NCBI RefSeq assembly: GCF_000687915.1 | Contig: NZ_JHZY01000004.1 | Span: 1,250,001 to 1,314,000, forward strand | Length of the DNA stretch: 64,000 bases | Direction of reading: 5' to 3' | From: Leeuwenhoekiella sp. MAR_2009_132 | GTDB lineage: Bacteria > Bacteroidota > Bacteroidia > Flavobacteriales > Flavobacteriaceae | In this document: positions 1-10,100 of the stretch, one piece after another | Position numbering within the stretch: the stretch's first letter is position 1 | Layout of the letters: each line of letters begins with the position of its first letter | Position numbers and translations under genes: made by a program | Notes under the pieces: generated by a model | What the model saw: only the letters and a program-made list of their open reading frames with translations | Told to the model about the DNA's origin: nothing | The model's database searches: none

Positions 1-1200
1 CTGAATATTTGAGTTATCAAAACATTCTATATGTCTGGGCTCTACAGATAGTCTTAGATCTAACTTCATTTGAGCCATTAGGCGATTCACATGCCGGTCT
101 GGATCTACGATTTTGGTTTGTTTGAAGCGCTCCATTCTAAAATACTTTGCATTACGCTCAGACAATTCTACTATGCGCTTTTTATCACCTAATTTTGGAA
201 CTGTAACTCTAAATTTTTCACCTAAATCAACAGGAATCGGCGTGTATATTTCTGGAGATTGAGAATTGAAACGCTGTCGTATTTCTATAATTCCTATTTC
301 GAGTAACTCTTGATCAGACTCCTCTAATTTTTTCTTTAGCTCCAGTGTGTGCGATCTAATAATCGCCCCGTGAGAAAGTTGTAAGAAGTTTACATACCCA
401 TACCCCTCATCAGATACGATACTAAAAACATCTACATTATTAATGAGTGGGTTTACCACTGTGCTCTTTGCCTGATAGCCCTCTAAAATATCTATTTTCT
501 CTTTAATACGCTGTGCATCTTCAAACTCCATAGCTTCGGCATGAGCCTTCATTTGTAGGCGAAAACGATGCAACGAGTCTTTAAAATTTCCTTTTACAAT
601 ATCGCGTATCGCATCTATATTCTCATGATACGTCTCTGCGGAAATATTATCCTCGCAAGGCCCCAAACAATTGCCCAGATGATATTCTAAACAAACTTTA
701 TACTTGCCAGATTCTATTTTATCTTTAGAAAGATCATAGTTGCAAGTACGTAAAGGATACAACCCTTTTATGAGATCAAGTAGGGTATGTACAGTTTTCA
801 TACTGGTGTATGGCCCATAATATTCACTACCATCTTTTATTAATCTTCTGGTGGGAAAAACCCGCGGAAAGCGCTCATTTTTAATACAAATCCAGGGATA
901 ACTTTTATCATCCTTAAGCATTACATTGTAACGCGGCTGATAATTTTTTATCATATTATTTTCAAGCAGGAGCGCATCTGTCTCACTGTCAACAACAATA
1001 TGTTTAATTTCGACTATTTTCTTAACCAGAAGATTCGTTCGGGCATTATCGTGTCTCTTGGTAAAATAAGAAGAAACACGTTTTTTTAAATTTTTAGCCT
1101 TTCCCACATAGAGCAACTTGCCTTTCTTATCATAGTATTGATAAACCCCGGGGCTGCTGGGAAGTGTTTTTAATTGTAAGTCTAAATCAGGTATTTCCAT
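1..1200 (-). CDS. uvrC: UvrABC excinuclease subunit C (5' part only)
   Basis: UvrC makes both incisions around bulky DNA lesions after UvrA/UvrB recognition. Reading from the ATG at 1200, the protein starts MEIPDLDLQLKTLPSSPGVY and shows the GIY-YIG nuclease (GVYQYY, then LLYVGKAKNLKKR, about residues 16-45), a Cys-rich segment (about 160-190), the UVR helix pair that contacts UvrB (around 200-235), and the opening of the RNase H-like endonuclease domain with ECFDNSN just before the window edge. About 400 of the usual roughly 600 residues are present, so the C-terminus lies outside the window. No frame break was seen. The family assignment is very secure. Confidence 0.97.
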   Translation of the reverse strand, partial: MEIPDLDLQLKTLPSSPGVYQYYDKKGKLLYVGKAKNLKKRVSSYFTKRHDNARTNLLVKKIVEIKHIVVDSETDALLLENNMIKNYQPRYNVMLKDDKSYPWICIKNERFPRVFPTRRLIKDGSEYYGPYTSMKTVHTLLDLIKGLYPLRTCNYDLSKDKIESGKYKVCLEYHLGNCLGPCEDNISAETYHENIDAIRDIVKGNFKDSLHRFRLQMKAHAEAMEFEDAQRIKEKIDILEGYQAKSTVVNPLINNVDVFSIVSDEGYGYVNFLQLSHGAIIRSHTLELKKKLEESDQELLEIGIIEIRQRFNSQSPEIYTPIPVDLGEKFRVTVPKLGDKKRIVELSERNAKYFRMERFKQTKIVDPDRHVNRLMAQMKLDLRLSVEPRHIECFDNSNIQ

Positions 1201-1263
1201 CTCATTCAAATTTACAGCTTCTTGAGCAAATAAAAATTAGCAACCCTAATATACAGGCGCTAC

Positions 1264-1292
1264 TTTGGTCGTAATTATAGGCTGTATCTTTA
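1264..1292 (+). promoter_or_regulatory. Probable promoter of the protease/RimK cluster
   Basis: TTTG at 1264-1267 is followed after 17 bases by TATCTTTA at 1285-1292. This is close to the Bacteroidota pattern of a -33 TTTG and a -7 TAnnTTTG. It lies about 100 bases before the first ATG of the cluster, so a leader of roughly 95 bases is implied. The last base of the -7 box deviates from consensus. Confidence 0.45.
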
Positions 1293-1393
1293 CAGATTAA
1301 AACATAATTTTACCAAAGAATATTAAGACTACATTAACCTAGTTTTAGAAGGTATTACCAATTAACAGCTATGCTTTTATTAAATTGCAACCT

Positions 1394-1819
1394 ATGGAAA
1401 AAGTAATTATAGGACGTATAGACCGTGCCGATTTTCCTAAACTGGGCTTGTCTGACATTGATATCAAAATAGATACCGGTGCCTATACATCTTCAATACA
1501 CTGTAATCATATACGAGAAGAAGATAACATTTTATGCTGTACATTTCTAGATCCTAAACATCCTGAATATAACGGTAAAGAAATGCGCTTTTCATCCTAT
1601 GATATTACAGCTGTAAAGAGCAGTAATGGCGAGATTCAATACCGGTATGTTGTACAGAGTAACATTACTATTTTTAAAAAAACATTCAAAATATCGCTCA
1701 CACTAAGTTCTCGCGAAGACATGCGGTTCCCGGTTTTGATAGGGCGTAAATTCCTTACTAAAAAATTTATCGTAGACACAGAACTCACTGATGTCTCACA
1801 CGCTCAAAAAGCCTTATGA
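1394..1819 (+). CDS. Retropepsin-like protease, RimK-associated (PF05618 type)
   Basis: This small protein of about 141 residues belongs to the group usually named 'ATP-dependent zinc protease', although its fold is that of a retropepsin-like aspartic protease. The active-site signature [12 protein letters not shown] is visible near residue 27, followed by a beta-rich segment and a closing [13 protein letters not shown] block typical of the family. I chose the ATG at 1394 over an in-frame TTG nine bases upstream. It overlaps the next gene (RimK-like ligase) by four bases, so the two are co-translated. Comparative work on ATP-grasp amidoligases places such proteases beside RimK-like ligases, suggesting they process or reverse the peptide tag. 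That role is an inference here. Confidence 0.85.
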   Translation: MEKVIIGRIDRADFPKLGLSDIDIKIDTGAYTSSIHCNHIREEDNILCCTFLDPKHPEYNGKEMRFSSYDITAVKSSNGEIQYRYVVQSNITIFKKTFKISLTLSSREDMRFPVLIGRKFLTKKFIVDTELTDVSHAQKAL

Positions 1820-2688
1820 ATATAAAAATCTTATCCCGTAATGGTAATTTATACTCTACTGCGCGTCTTGTAGAAGCTGCAAAGAAGCGCAAGCATAATG
1901 TAGAAATAATAGATCCCCTTAAATGTGATTTAATTATTGAAAAGAAGAAACCCTCTGTATATTACAAGGGACGTTACCTTTCAGACACCGAAGCAATAAT
2001 ACCGCGTATTGGAGCTTCGATTACCTACTACGGTACCGCTGTAGTTAGACAATTTGAAATGATGGGTTGTTTTACCACTACAGAGTCACAAGCACTCGTA
2101 CGTAGCCGTGATAAATTACGCAGCCTTCAAATTTTATCTCGGGCACGCTTGGGACTTCCTAAAACTGTTTTTACCAATTATTCGCGCGATGTAGGTGAGA
2201 TTATAGACCATGTAGGTGGCGCTCCTTTAATCATTAAACTTTTAGAAGGAACACAGGGATTAGGTGTCGTTTTAGCCGAAACCAAAAATGCAGCAGAATC
2301 TGTAATTGAAGCATTTAATGGATTACAGGCACGTGTAATTGTACAGGAGTTTATTAAGGAAGCTAAAGGTGCAGATATTAGAGCCTTTATAATAGACGGC
2401 CACGTAGTGGGCGCTATGAAGCGTCAGGGTAAAGAAGGCGAGTTTAGATCTAATTTGCACCGAGGTGGTACCGCAGAAGTCATCACGCTTTCTGATGAGG
2501 AAGAAATTGCTGCTATTAAAGCAGCAAAAGCAATGGGGCTAGGCGTAGCCGGTGTAGATATGCTACAAAGTGCTCGAGGTCCTTTAATTCTTGAAGTAAA
2601 TTCTTCGCCAGGGTTAGAGGGCATAGAACGTGCTACGGGAAGAGATATCGCAAAAGAAGTCATTAAATATATTGAAAGAGGCGTCTAA
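1816..2688 (+). CDS. rimK: RimK-family ATP-grasp alpha-L-glutamate ligase
   Basis: An ATP-grasp enzyme of 290 residues that would form amide bonds between an amino acid (glutamate in the E. coli RimK paradigm) and a protein or small-molecule carboxylate. The RimK N-domain is seen at [20 protein letters not shown], the ATP-grasp lysine region at [19 protein letters not shown], and the metal-binding end at [15 protein letters not shown]. Length fits the family. It overlaps the upstream retropepsin-like gene by four bases and sits four bases before an aspartoacylase-like hydrolase. The trio suggests a modification and removal cycle acting on one substrate. Ribosomal protein S6, the E. coli target, cannot be assumed. 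Confidence 0.92.
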   Translation: MNIKILSRNGNLYSTARLVEAAKKRKHNVEIIDPLKCDLIIEKKKPSVYYKGRYLSDTEAIIPRIGASITYYGTAVVRQFEMMGCFTTTESQALVRSRDKLRSLQILSRARLGLPKTVFTNYSRDVGEIIDHVGGAPLIIKLLEGTQGLGVVLAETKNAAESVIEAFNGLQARVIVQEFIKEAKGADIRAFIIDGHVVGAMKRQGKEGEFRSNLHRGGTAEVITLSDEEEIAAIKAAKAMGLGVAGVDMLQSARGPLILEVNSSPGLEGIERATGRDIAKEVIKYIERGV

Positions 2689-2692
2689 AATT

Positions 2693-3676
2693 ATGACAGG
2701 TATAGACGAAGACAATATTTTACACATACTGGGCGAGAAAATTCCTCCGGGAACAAGGCGCACACTTAATTTTAATCTCGCAAAATTATATACGACCACA
2801 TCTGTAGAGGTGCCTATTATAATACAACGCGCAAAAAAACCCGGACCCTGCATTTTAATTACGGCAGGTATTCACGGTGATGAGATTAATGGTGTAGAAA
2901 TTGTACGTCAGGTTATTTCAAAAAAAATAAACAAGGTTCTACGGGGTACTGTTATATGTATTCCGGTTATAAATGTCTTCGGTTTTTTAAATATGGAACG
3001 TGCTTTTCCTGACGGAAGAGATCTAAACCGTGTTTTTCCCGGAACTCGTAAAGGTTCTTTGGCAGGCAGATTTGCATATCAATTTAGTAATAAAATACTG
3101 CCTGCTGCAGACTTTTGTCTTGATTTTCACACCGGCGGAGGAAGCCGGTTTAATGTAGCTCAAATACGTGTAGATCCTGATAAAAAAGAACTTATAGAAT
3201 ATGCTGAAATTTTTGGAGCTCCATTTACTGTTTACTCAAAAAACATCGCAAAATCCTATCGTTCTACCTGCGAAAAATTAAATATACCTATTTTACTTTT
3301 TGAAGGCGGAAAGTCGCAAGTAAGTGACAAAGATATTGCGCGGGAAGGAGTGTTTGGGGTGATGCGCATTCTAGACCATTTTAAAATGCTCTCAAAAGAA
3401 TTTACGGCTCCACCACTAGTAAAAAAATCAACAACCATTGTGACGAGTTCATGGTTACGAGCAAAATACAGCGGCCTACTTCATCTTAAAAGTAATTGCG
3501 GTGACTTTGTAGAAAAAAATGAGGTAATTGCAACAATAACAGACCCATACGGATCGTTTAGACATAAAGTAAAAGCTACAAATGACGGGTATATTATAAA
3601 CTCTAATGAAGCTTCTTTAGTGTATCAGGGTGATGCGATATTTCATCTTTCTACTTCAGAAATTAAACATGACTAA
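2693..3676 (+). CDS. Succinylglutamate desuccinylase/aspartoacylase-family hydrolase
   Basis: A zinc-dependent M14-like amidohydrolase of 327 residues. Metal ligands are visible in AGIHGDEINGVEIVR (His and Glu near residues 61 and 64) and CLDFHTGGG, the usual AstE/AspA sites. A C-terminal beta domain follows. The open frame extends 21 codons further upstream inside rimK, but the ATG at 2693 starts four bases after the rimK stop and gives the family's normal N-terminus. The context, retropepsin-like protease plus RimK-like ligase, implies hydrolysis of an amide bond in the same pathway, not arginine catabolism: no other ast genes are present. Confidence 0.88.
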   Translation: MTGIDEDNILHILGEKIPPGTRRTLNFNLAKLYTTTSVEVPIIIQRAKKPGPCILITAGIHGDEINGVEIVRQVISKKINKVLRGTVICIPVINVFGFLNMERAFPDGRDLNRVFPGTRKGSLAGRFAYQFSNKILPAADFCLDFHTGGGSRFNVAQIRVDPDKKELIEYAEIFGAPFTVYSKNIAKSYRSTCEKLNIPILLFEGGKSQVSDKDIAREGVFGVMRILDHFKMLSKEFTAPPLVKKSTTIVTSSWLRAKYSGLLHLKSNCGDFVEKNEVIATITDPYGSFRHKVKATNDGYIINSNEASLVYQGDAIFHLSTSEIKHD

Positions 3677-4229
3677 AGCAGAATACCGTAAAATATATAA
3701 AGAAAAGCGTAACAATTTAAGCTTATCAGAAATAGATGAACTAAGCCTTTCTATCGCAAATCAGCTACTCAAACTCCCTATTTGGGACTATGAGTTTTAT
3801 CATATCTTTTTAAGCATAGAACATTTAAAGGAAGTTAATACCGATTATATTTTGAATATACTCAACGGAAAAGATAAACATATTGTCATTTCTAAAAGTG
3901 ATTTTCAAGATTCTACTATGCGTCATTATTTGCTTACAGACAGTACACGCTTAATTATAAATAAGTGGGGAATCCCCGAACCTCAAAATGGTATTGAAAT
4001 TACGCCCACACAACTTGATGTCATATTCATACCCCTACTCGCTTTTGATCAAATTGGATCACGAATTGGATATGGCAAAGGGTTTTACGATCGCTTTTTA
4101 AATAGATGTAGACCAGGCGCTTTAAAGATAGGTTTATCCTTGTTTGAAGCTGAGAAAAACCTACCTCACAACAACAAAGACATCACGCTAACTCACTGTA
4201 TAACACCTAATAAAACGTATAATTTTTGA
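3669..4229 (+). CDS. 5-formyltetrahydrofolate cyclo-ligase
   Basis: Converts 5-formyl-THF to 5,10-methenyl-THF with ATP, recycling an inactive folate. The start MTKAEYRKIYKEKR gives the N-terminal basic helix, and the signature DQIGSRIGYGKGFYDRFL is complete near residue 140. The length of 186 residues matches the family. The ATG at 3669 overlaps the preceding hydrolase stop by eight bases (ATGACTAA arrangement), favouring this start over one 39 bases upstream. It is probably translationally coupled to the cluster, although no functional link with the RimK trio is obvious. Confidence 0.94.
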   Translation: MTKAEYRKIYKEKRNNLSLSEIDELSLSIANQLLKLPIWDYEFYHIFLSIEHLKEVNTDYILNILNGKDKHIVISKSDFQDSTMRHYLLTDSTRLIINKWGIPEPQNGIEITPTQLDVIFIPLLAFDQIGSRIGYGKGFYDRFLNRCRPGALKIGLSLFEAEKNLPHNNKDITLTHCITPNKTYNF

Positions 4230-4283
4230 CACGATGTCGATTTTTTTGCTATCTTCATCCTCATTTTTAAAAATCCAATTCGC

Positions 4284-5426
4284 ATGTCAGTTACCAAACA
4301 AAATGGAATTCTTTCCTTTTTATCTAAAAAATCAGTTCCTGAGACCGCAGAGTCAAGAGAAAGCTTTTTTTACGAGCAAATAGCTGAAATGGTAGGCGCC
4401 GGTGGCTGGAGAATAGATTTTATTAATAAAAAAAGTTACTTTGATAAACAACTGCAAAAAATCTTAGAAACTCCAGATAATTACAAACCCTCAATAAAAC
4501 ACGCACTGCATTTTTTTGATATGAATTATCATGAGTCTGTAATTGCCAGTTATCATAATTTAGCAAATGGAACTCCCATCTTTGATGAAGTTATCAAAAT
4601 GGTTACCTACACGAATAAGACCTTTTGGGCTCACGCGATTAGCAGACCAGATTTTGATCGTAAAGGTCAAATTATAGGCCTTAAGGGAGTAGTGGTAAAT
4701 GTAAATAAAGAAAAAGAGCGTGAGCTTATGCTTGAAAAAGCCATAGACCTGGTAGAAGCCAATAACTCTCGCCTATTCACTTTTGCAAATTATGTGTCAC
4801 ACAATATAAAATCTCACGTTAATAATCTTGAACTTACAAGCCAGTTAGTAGAAACTCAGAAATTTACAGACGATCAAAAAGAACTGTTTAACAATTATAA
4901 GGAGATTGCACAAAGCTTAAACCGAACTGTAGCCCGACTTAACGAGGTTGTATCAATACAAACAAAGGCAGCAGAGCCTAAAGTAACCATAGATCTAGAA
5001 GAAACCCTAGACCAGGTAAAATCTAATTTAAGACCACTTATTGACCGCGAGGAAGCGTACATATACTCAGACTTTTCAGAGGTTCCGGAAATTGAATACA
5101 ATCAAGAGTTTTTGACAAACATTTTTACCATATTAATTAAAAATGGAATTATTAATAAAAGCCCAAGTCGTAAACCTGAAATTAAAGCTTACTGTCTTGA
5201 AAACAATAAAAAGCTATCACTCATTATAGAAGATAATGGTACAGGCTATGATTTATCAGATAAAAATGCTGAGCAGATTTTTCATATGTCTAGAAGTACA
5301 GATAATAATGAAAACAATCAATCTGTAGGCTTATTTATAGTAAAAAATCAAGTAGAAGCACTAGGAGGCAAGGTAGAAGTCACGAGTAAATTAGGATACG
5401 GAACCAAATTTATTATTACCATCTAA
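4284..5426 (+). CDS. PAS-domain sensor histidine kinase
   Basis: A cytoplasmic-looking kinase of 380 residues without predicted membrane segments. A PAS domain fills about residues 35-145 and includes a PAC-like end (GQIIGLKGVVVNVNKEKE). The phospho-acceptor helix reads FANYVSHNIKSHVNNL, in which SHN-[IL] is the variant H-box common in Flavobacteriia. The HATPase has N (NIFTILIKNGI), G1 (EDNGTGYDL) and G2 (SVGLFIVKNQVEALGG) boxes. No response regulator lies next to it, so it is an orphan kinase. The signal it senses cannot be read from the sequence. Confidence 0.9.
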   Translation: MSVTKQNGILSFLSKKSVPETAESRESFFYEQIAEMVGAGGWRIDFINKKSYFDKQLQKILETPDNYKPSIKHALHFFDMNYHESVIASYHNLANGTPIFDEVIKMVTYTNKTFWAHAISRPDFDRKGQIIGLKGVVVNVNKEKERELMLEKAIDLVEANNSRLFTFANYVSHNIKSHVNNLELTSQLVETQKFTDDQKELFNNYKEIAQSLNRTVARLNEVVSIQTKAAEPKVTIDLEETLDQVKSNLRPLIDREEAYIYSDFSEVPEIEYNQEFLTNIFTILIKNGIINKSPSRKPEIKAYCLENNKKLSLIIEDNGTGYDLSDKNAEQIFHMSRSTDNNENNQSVGLFIVKNQVEALGGKVEVTSKLGYGTKFIITI

Positions 5427-5435
5427 GTTAGTTGA

Positions 5436-5461
5436 GGCTTAGTTGATCTAAACGCTAAGCC
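5436..5461 (+). terminator. Possible terminator of the histidine kinase gene
   Basis: GGCTTAG and CTAAGCC form a 7-bp stem with a 12-base loop, followed by GTTTTCTCTTTT on the + strand. It overlaps the 3' end of the convergent lspA gene. The stem is modest, so confidence is limited. Confidence 0.45.
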
Positions 5462-6063
5462 GTTTTCTCTTTTGCAAAAGCTCTTTTGTTAAACACAAGA
5501 AGCAAACCCACTCCGGTACTAATCGCCATATCTGCAATATTAAAAACTGCATTGAAAAATGTAAAATAATTACCCCCCCAGATAGGCAACCATTCTGGCA
5601 AATACCCTTCCCATATTGGAAAATACAGCATATCTACTACACGACCATAAAATAAACTAGAGTAACCCCCGTCTTGAGGTAAAAAAGTTGCCAGTTGCCC
5701 TGCACTACTGTCAAAAATAATTCCGTAAAAAACAGAATCAATAATATTTCCAAAAGCTCCCGCAAAAATCAATGCAACACCAACAATAAGAATTCTCGAC
5801 ATATTTTTTCTTACACTATCATAAAGCCAGTATCCTATTAAGGGAAGAATACCTATTCTAAAAAGGGTAAGAATTATTTTTCCGTAATCACCGGGTATTT
5901 TTGTCCCCCAGGCCATGCCTTCATTTTCAACAAAAAGAATTCTAAACCACTCAAAAACCTGTACTTGCTCTTGTAATTGAAAATGTGTTTTAATATAAAT
6001 TTTACTAATTTGATCTATAAGTAAAATAAGAACTATAATGCCTACGGCCTTCTTTAATGACAT
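5455..6063 (-). CDS. lspA: Lipoprotein signal peptidase (signal peptidase II)
   Basis: Inner-membrane aspartyl protease that cuts prolipoproteins before the lipidated cysteine. It opens with MSLKKAVGIIVLILLIDQISK, the conserved first helix. The two catalytic aspartates sit in GNIIDS (about D109) and FNIADMAIS (about D178), with conserved asparagine in FVENEGMAWG. The length of 202 residues is slightly above average because of a longer periplasmic loop, common in Bacteroidota. Its many likely substrates include the lipoproteins in this window. It lies downstream of ileS, as in many bacteria, but two genes intervene. Confidence 0.95.
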   Translation of the reverse strand: MSLKKAVGIIVLILLIDQISKIYIKTHFQLQEQVQVFEWFRILFVENEGMAWGTKIPGDYGKIILTLFRIGILPLIGYWLYDSVRKNMSRILIVGVALIFAGAFGNIIDSVFYGIIFDSSAGQLATFLPQDGGYSSLFYGRVVDMLYFPIWEGYLPEWLPIWGGNYFTFFNAVFNIADMAISTGVGLLLVFNKRAFAKEKTA

Positions 6064-6101
6064 GAGCTGTTTTTGATTAGCGAAAGGTAAAAATAATTAA
6101 A

Positions 6102-6734
6102 TTATTGAGATTGCGATACGCTTATATTACCGTCAACGCTTTTAAGCTTTAAGTGATACTTTCCATTAGGTCTTGTGGCTACTTTCTGAATTCCGTTACG
6201 GGTTAACGCTTCAATACGCGTATTGCGAGTCTCTACTTCAATAGCACCTCTAAGCGTATTGATAATACCGCTTCCGCAGAAATCAAACAATTTACAATCT
6301 CCTCCCGAAAGATTCATGTTTATATACTCATAATTACCTCGAGCCTGCACCGAAGCTAAACTTGAATTCACCCAAACCTCTTTATCTTTAGGTAATTCTA
6401 TATGTAACACAATAGAGACTACTTTGTGAGCAGCCAGTTTATCGTCTATAGCCTCAAAACCTAAAGACCTGCTTACCTTTATTAGCCACAACCCATTTTC
6501 GACAACAGGATCTATTATTATAGTTTCAAAAGTCTCTCCTTCAACTTCTGCTCGTACACTAATATTTCTTGTATCTGTAGTTTTAATGAAAATCTCAAAA
6601 ACATCATCAGAAGCCACAAAAACACCTTTTGCAAGATTTGATGGAATACGATATTCTAGTTGCTTCTGGCTATAAATCGTACCCAAAAATAGAAGAACCA
6701 TTATAAGAGCAAAACTAGTTTTAGATGTATTCAT
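6102..6734 (-). CDS. Exported protein, DUF4097-like beta fold
   Basis: A secreted protein of 210 residues with an N-terminal signal (FALIMVLLFLGTIYS) and short alternating beta-strand repeats after residue 120, where each strand ends in phrases such as VQARGNYEYINMNL, CGSGIINTLRGAIEVE and VATRPNGKYHLKL. This resembles DUF4097/adhesin-like beta-helix proteins. No catalytic motif is visible. It lies between the DksA-like gene and lspA but is separated from the former by a strong terminator, so it is probably transcribed separately, possibly with lspA 38 bases downstream. Confidence 0.7.
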   Translation of the reverse strand: MNTSKTSFALIMVLLFLGTIYSQKQLEYRIPSNLAKGVFVASDDVFEIFIKTTDTRNISVRAEVEGETFETIIIDPVVENGLWLIKVSRSLGFEAIDDKLAAHKVVSIVLHIELPKDKEVWVNSSLASVQARGNYEYINMNLSGGDCKLFDFCGSGIINTLRGAIEVETRNTRIEALTRNGIQKVATRPNGKYHLKLKSVDGNISVSQSQ

Positions 6735-6748
6735 AGTTTATTCAAAAT

Positions 6749-6780
6749 AAAAAACGCTTCAGAAGATACTGAAGCGTTTA
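6749..6780 (-). terminator. Rho-independent terminator of ileS/dksA-like operon
   Basis: AAACGCTTCAG and CTGAAGCGTTT form an 11-bp stem with a 6-base loop. Read on the minus strand it is followed by a T-rich run, directly after the DksA-like stop codon. Confidence 0.85.
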
Positions 6781-6803
6781 TATATTATTTAAAATATACA
6801 GAA

Positions 6804-7184
6804 TTACTGCATATTTTTTGCCTCGATACTCAATGTAGCATGAGGTACAAGCTTAAGACGCTCTTTATTAATTAATTTACCTGTAACACGACAAATACCA
6901 TACGTTTTATTTTGAATGCGGTTTAATGCATTTTTTAAATCACGTATAAACTTTTCCTGACGTATTGCAAGGGCAGAATTCGCTTCTTTACTCATGGTTT
7001 CACTACCTTCTTCAAAAGCTTTAAATGTAGGAGAGGTATCATCTGTACCGTTGTTACCATCATTCATATAAGCACTTTTTATAAGATCAAGATCATTCTG
7101 AGCCTTATCGATTTTAGCCTGTATAAGAACTCTAAACTCTTCTAATTCTGCGTCGCTAAAACGTTCTTTAATTTCTGCCGCCAT
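6804..7184 (-). CDS. DksA/TraR-family protein lacking the zinc cysteines
   Basis: A 126-residue coiled-coil protein of the DksA/TraR family, which binds the RNA polymerase secondary channel. Two helices (about 5-40 and 65-92) frame an acidic turn (TDDTSPTFKAFEEG). The C-terminal module YGICRVTGKLINKERL, then VPHATLSIEAKN, aligns with the zinc finger, but only the first of the four expected cysteines (C98) remains; the others are T101, S119 and A122. Related flavobacterial proteins share this, so it is probably a functional zinc-free version. The start lies seven bases after the ileS stop, so the two form an operon. Whether it responds to ppGpp is unknown. Confidence 0.88.
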   Translation of the reverse strand: MAAEIKERFSDAELEEFRVLIQAKIDKAQNDLDLIKSAYMNDGNNGTDDTSPTFKAFEEGSETMSKEANSALAIRQEKFIRDLKNALNRIQNKTYGICRVTGKLINKERLKLVPHATLSIEAKNMQ

Positions 7185-7191
7185 ATTCTAT

Positions 7192-10100
7192 TTACTGTTT
7201 TTTTATAGCCAACTTTGTTTCTACATCGTCAAATGCAATGGCTATACCGTTAGTAACTTGCTCTGCAACCTCGAGTTTTGCGGTGAGCGTTTCCATTTTA
7301 ATATAGTCTAAATTATCAATAACGGCTTGCTCGATCTTACCGTCACGTTGTATTTGTACTTCTATTTTGTCTGTTACCTCAAAACCAGAGTCTTTTCTAA
7401 GATTCTGAATACGGTTAACCAGCTCTCTGGCAATACCTTCATTTCTTAAAGCATCGTTTAGCGTTACGTCAAGTGCTACTGTTAAAGAACCACTGCTTGC
7501 AACTAACCACCCTTCAATATCTTGAGAAGTTATTTCCACATCTTCGGGCGCCAAAGTAACACTTTTTCCATTAATGTCCACGGTGATTTTTCCTTCATTT
7601 TCAATCGTAGTAATATCTGCCGCGCTCATTGCATTAATAGCATTTGCTACTACCTTCATGTCTTTACCAAATCGTGGTCCCAGCGCTTTAAAGTTGGGCT
7701 TAATAGATTTTACGAGAATTCCTGAAGCATCATCAATCAATTCAATCTCCTTAACATTTACCTCAGACTTTATCAAATCCTGTACCGCAAGTATCTCTTC
7801 GCGCTGTTCATTATCTAAAATAGGAATCATTATACGTTGCAAAGGCTGGCGCACTTTAATCTTTTCTTTAGCACGTAATGAAAGTGTTAATGAAGAAATA
7901 GTCTGTGCTTTCTGCATTTTATGTTCAAGCTTTCTATCTATATAAGATGCATCGCTTACCGGAAAATCAGATAGGTGAACACTTTCTGAAGTCTCTAAAC
8001 CGGTTAGACCGTTTAAATCTTTATACAACCGATCCATAAAAAATGGAGCGACAGGAGCACCTAATTTTGCAACTGTAATCAAACATTTATAAAGGGTTTG
8101 ATATGCCGAAATTTTATCGTGTGCATAATCACCTTTCCAGTAACGGCGACGACTTAATCGCACAAACCAGTTACTTAGATTTTCCTGTACAAATTCTGAA
8201 ATCGCTCGTGTAGCCTTTGTAGGCTCATAATCTGCATAAAACTTATCTACTTCGGCAATTAACGTATGTAATTCTGAAAGAACCCAACGATCAATCTCTG
8301 GTCTGTCTTTAAGTTCAATATCTGCTTCAGAGTAGTTAAAACTATCAAGATTAGCATACAATGAAAAGAACGAATAGGTATTGTACAGTGTACCGAAGAA
8401 TTTACGTTGCACTTCCGTAATACCATCAAGGTCAAACTTTAAGTTATCCCAAGGATTTGCGTTGCTAATCATGTACCAGCGTGTCGCATCGGGACCGTAG
8501 GTATTTAAGGTCTCAAAAGGGTCTGCGGCATTACCCAAACGTTTAGACATTTTCTGACCATTCTTGTCTAAAACAAGACCGTTAGAAACAACGTTTTTAT
8601 AAGCAACATCGTCAAAAGTCATCGTTGCAATCGCATGAAGCGTATAAAACCATCCACGCGTTTGATCTACACCTTCAGCAATAAAATCTGCCTTACGCCA
8701 GGTACTTTCAACCTTTTCTTTATTTTCAAAAGGATAGTGCCATTGTGCATAGGGCATACTACCACTGTCAAACCAAACATCAATTAGATCTGCTTCGCGA
8801 CGCATGGGTTTTCCGGTAGGTGAAACTAACTTAATCTCATCTACAATATTCTTATGCAAGTCAACTAGATCATAGTTTGCATCTGTCATATCTCCTGCAA
8901 CAAAACCTTCAAAAGGATCTGTTTGCATAACACCGGATTCTACTGCTTCAATGATTTTTTCTTTTAGTTCGGAAACCGAACCAATGATAATTTCCTCTTT
9001 ACCATCTTCAGTTCTCCAGATAGGCAACGGAATTCCCCAATAGCGTGAGCGGGATAAGTTCCAGTCATTGGCATTTGCGAGCCAATTCCCAAAGCGGCCT
9101 TCTCCGGTAGCCTTTGGCTTCCAGTTTATACCCAAATTCAGCTCGTGCATACGATCACGCACATCGGTTACTTTAATAAACCAGGAATCTAAGGGATAAT
9201 ATAAAATAGGTTTATCGGTACGCCAGCAATTGGGATAACTGTGCACATACTTTTCAACTTTGAAGGCTTTGTTTTCTTCTTTGAGTTTTATTGCAATCTC
9301 AACATCTACGCTTTTCTCTGGTACTTCGCCGTCATCGTAGTATTCATTCTTCACATATTTACCTCCCAATTCCTGCAACTCTGGTCTAAAACGACCTTGT
9401 AAATCTACAAGTGGTACTAGGTTCCCATTCTCATCTTTTATGAGCATAGGCGGCACCTCTGGCTCTGCCTGCTTAGCGACCATTGCATCATCTGCACCAA
9501 AAGTAGGTGACGTATGTACAATACCGGTACCATCTTCTGTAGTAACAAAATCGCCAGAAATTACCCGGTATGCATTCTCAGGATTATCGTGAGGTTTCAC
9601 ATAATCAATCACCGGCTCATAACGCAGCTCTAATAAGTCGCTACCCTTAAATTCTGAAAGGATTTGATATGGTATTTTTTTATCGCTTTCTTTAAAATTT
9701 GAAAAGTCTTCCTCACTTTCCGAAGCAAAGAATTTTTTATCAAATTGTTTGCTCACCAAAGCCTTAGCAATAACTACATTGATAGGCTCAAACGTATATT
9801 GATTAAATGTTTTTACCAGCACATAATCAATCTTTTTGCCAACTGTCAAAGCTGTATTAGAAGGCAATGTCCATGGAGTGGTGGTCCAAGCCATTAAGTA
9901 TTTCTGTCCTTCAAATGCTGCTAAGGGAGAGGCTTTAAAAGTCTCATCTTCTACAACCTTAAACTGTGCCGTTACCGTAGTATCCGTAACATCTTGATAG
10001 GTACCCGGCTGGTTTAGTTCGTGCGAACTTAAACCGGTTCCTGCCTTTGGTGAATAGGGTTGTATTGTATAGCCTTTGTAAATAAGGCCCTGGTTGTAAA

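Noticed and set aside
7574..7945. A 123-codon + strand frame.
   Set aside because: Antisense to ileS, with no independent signal.
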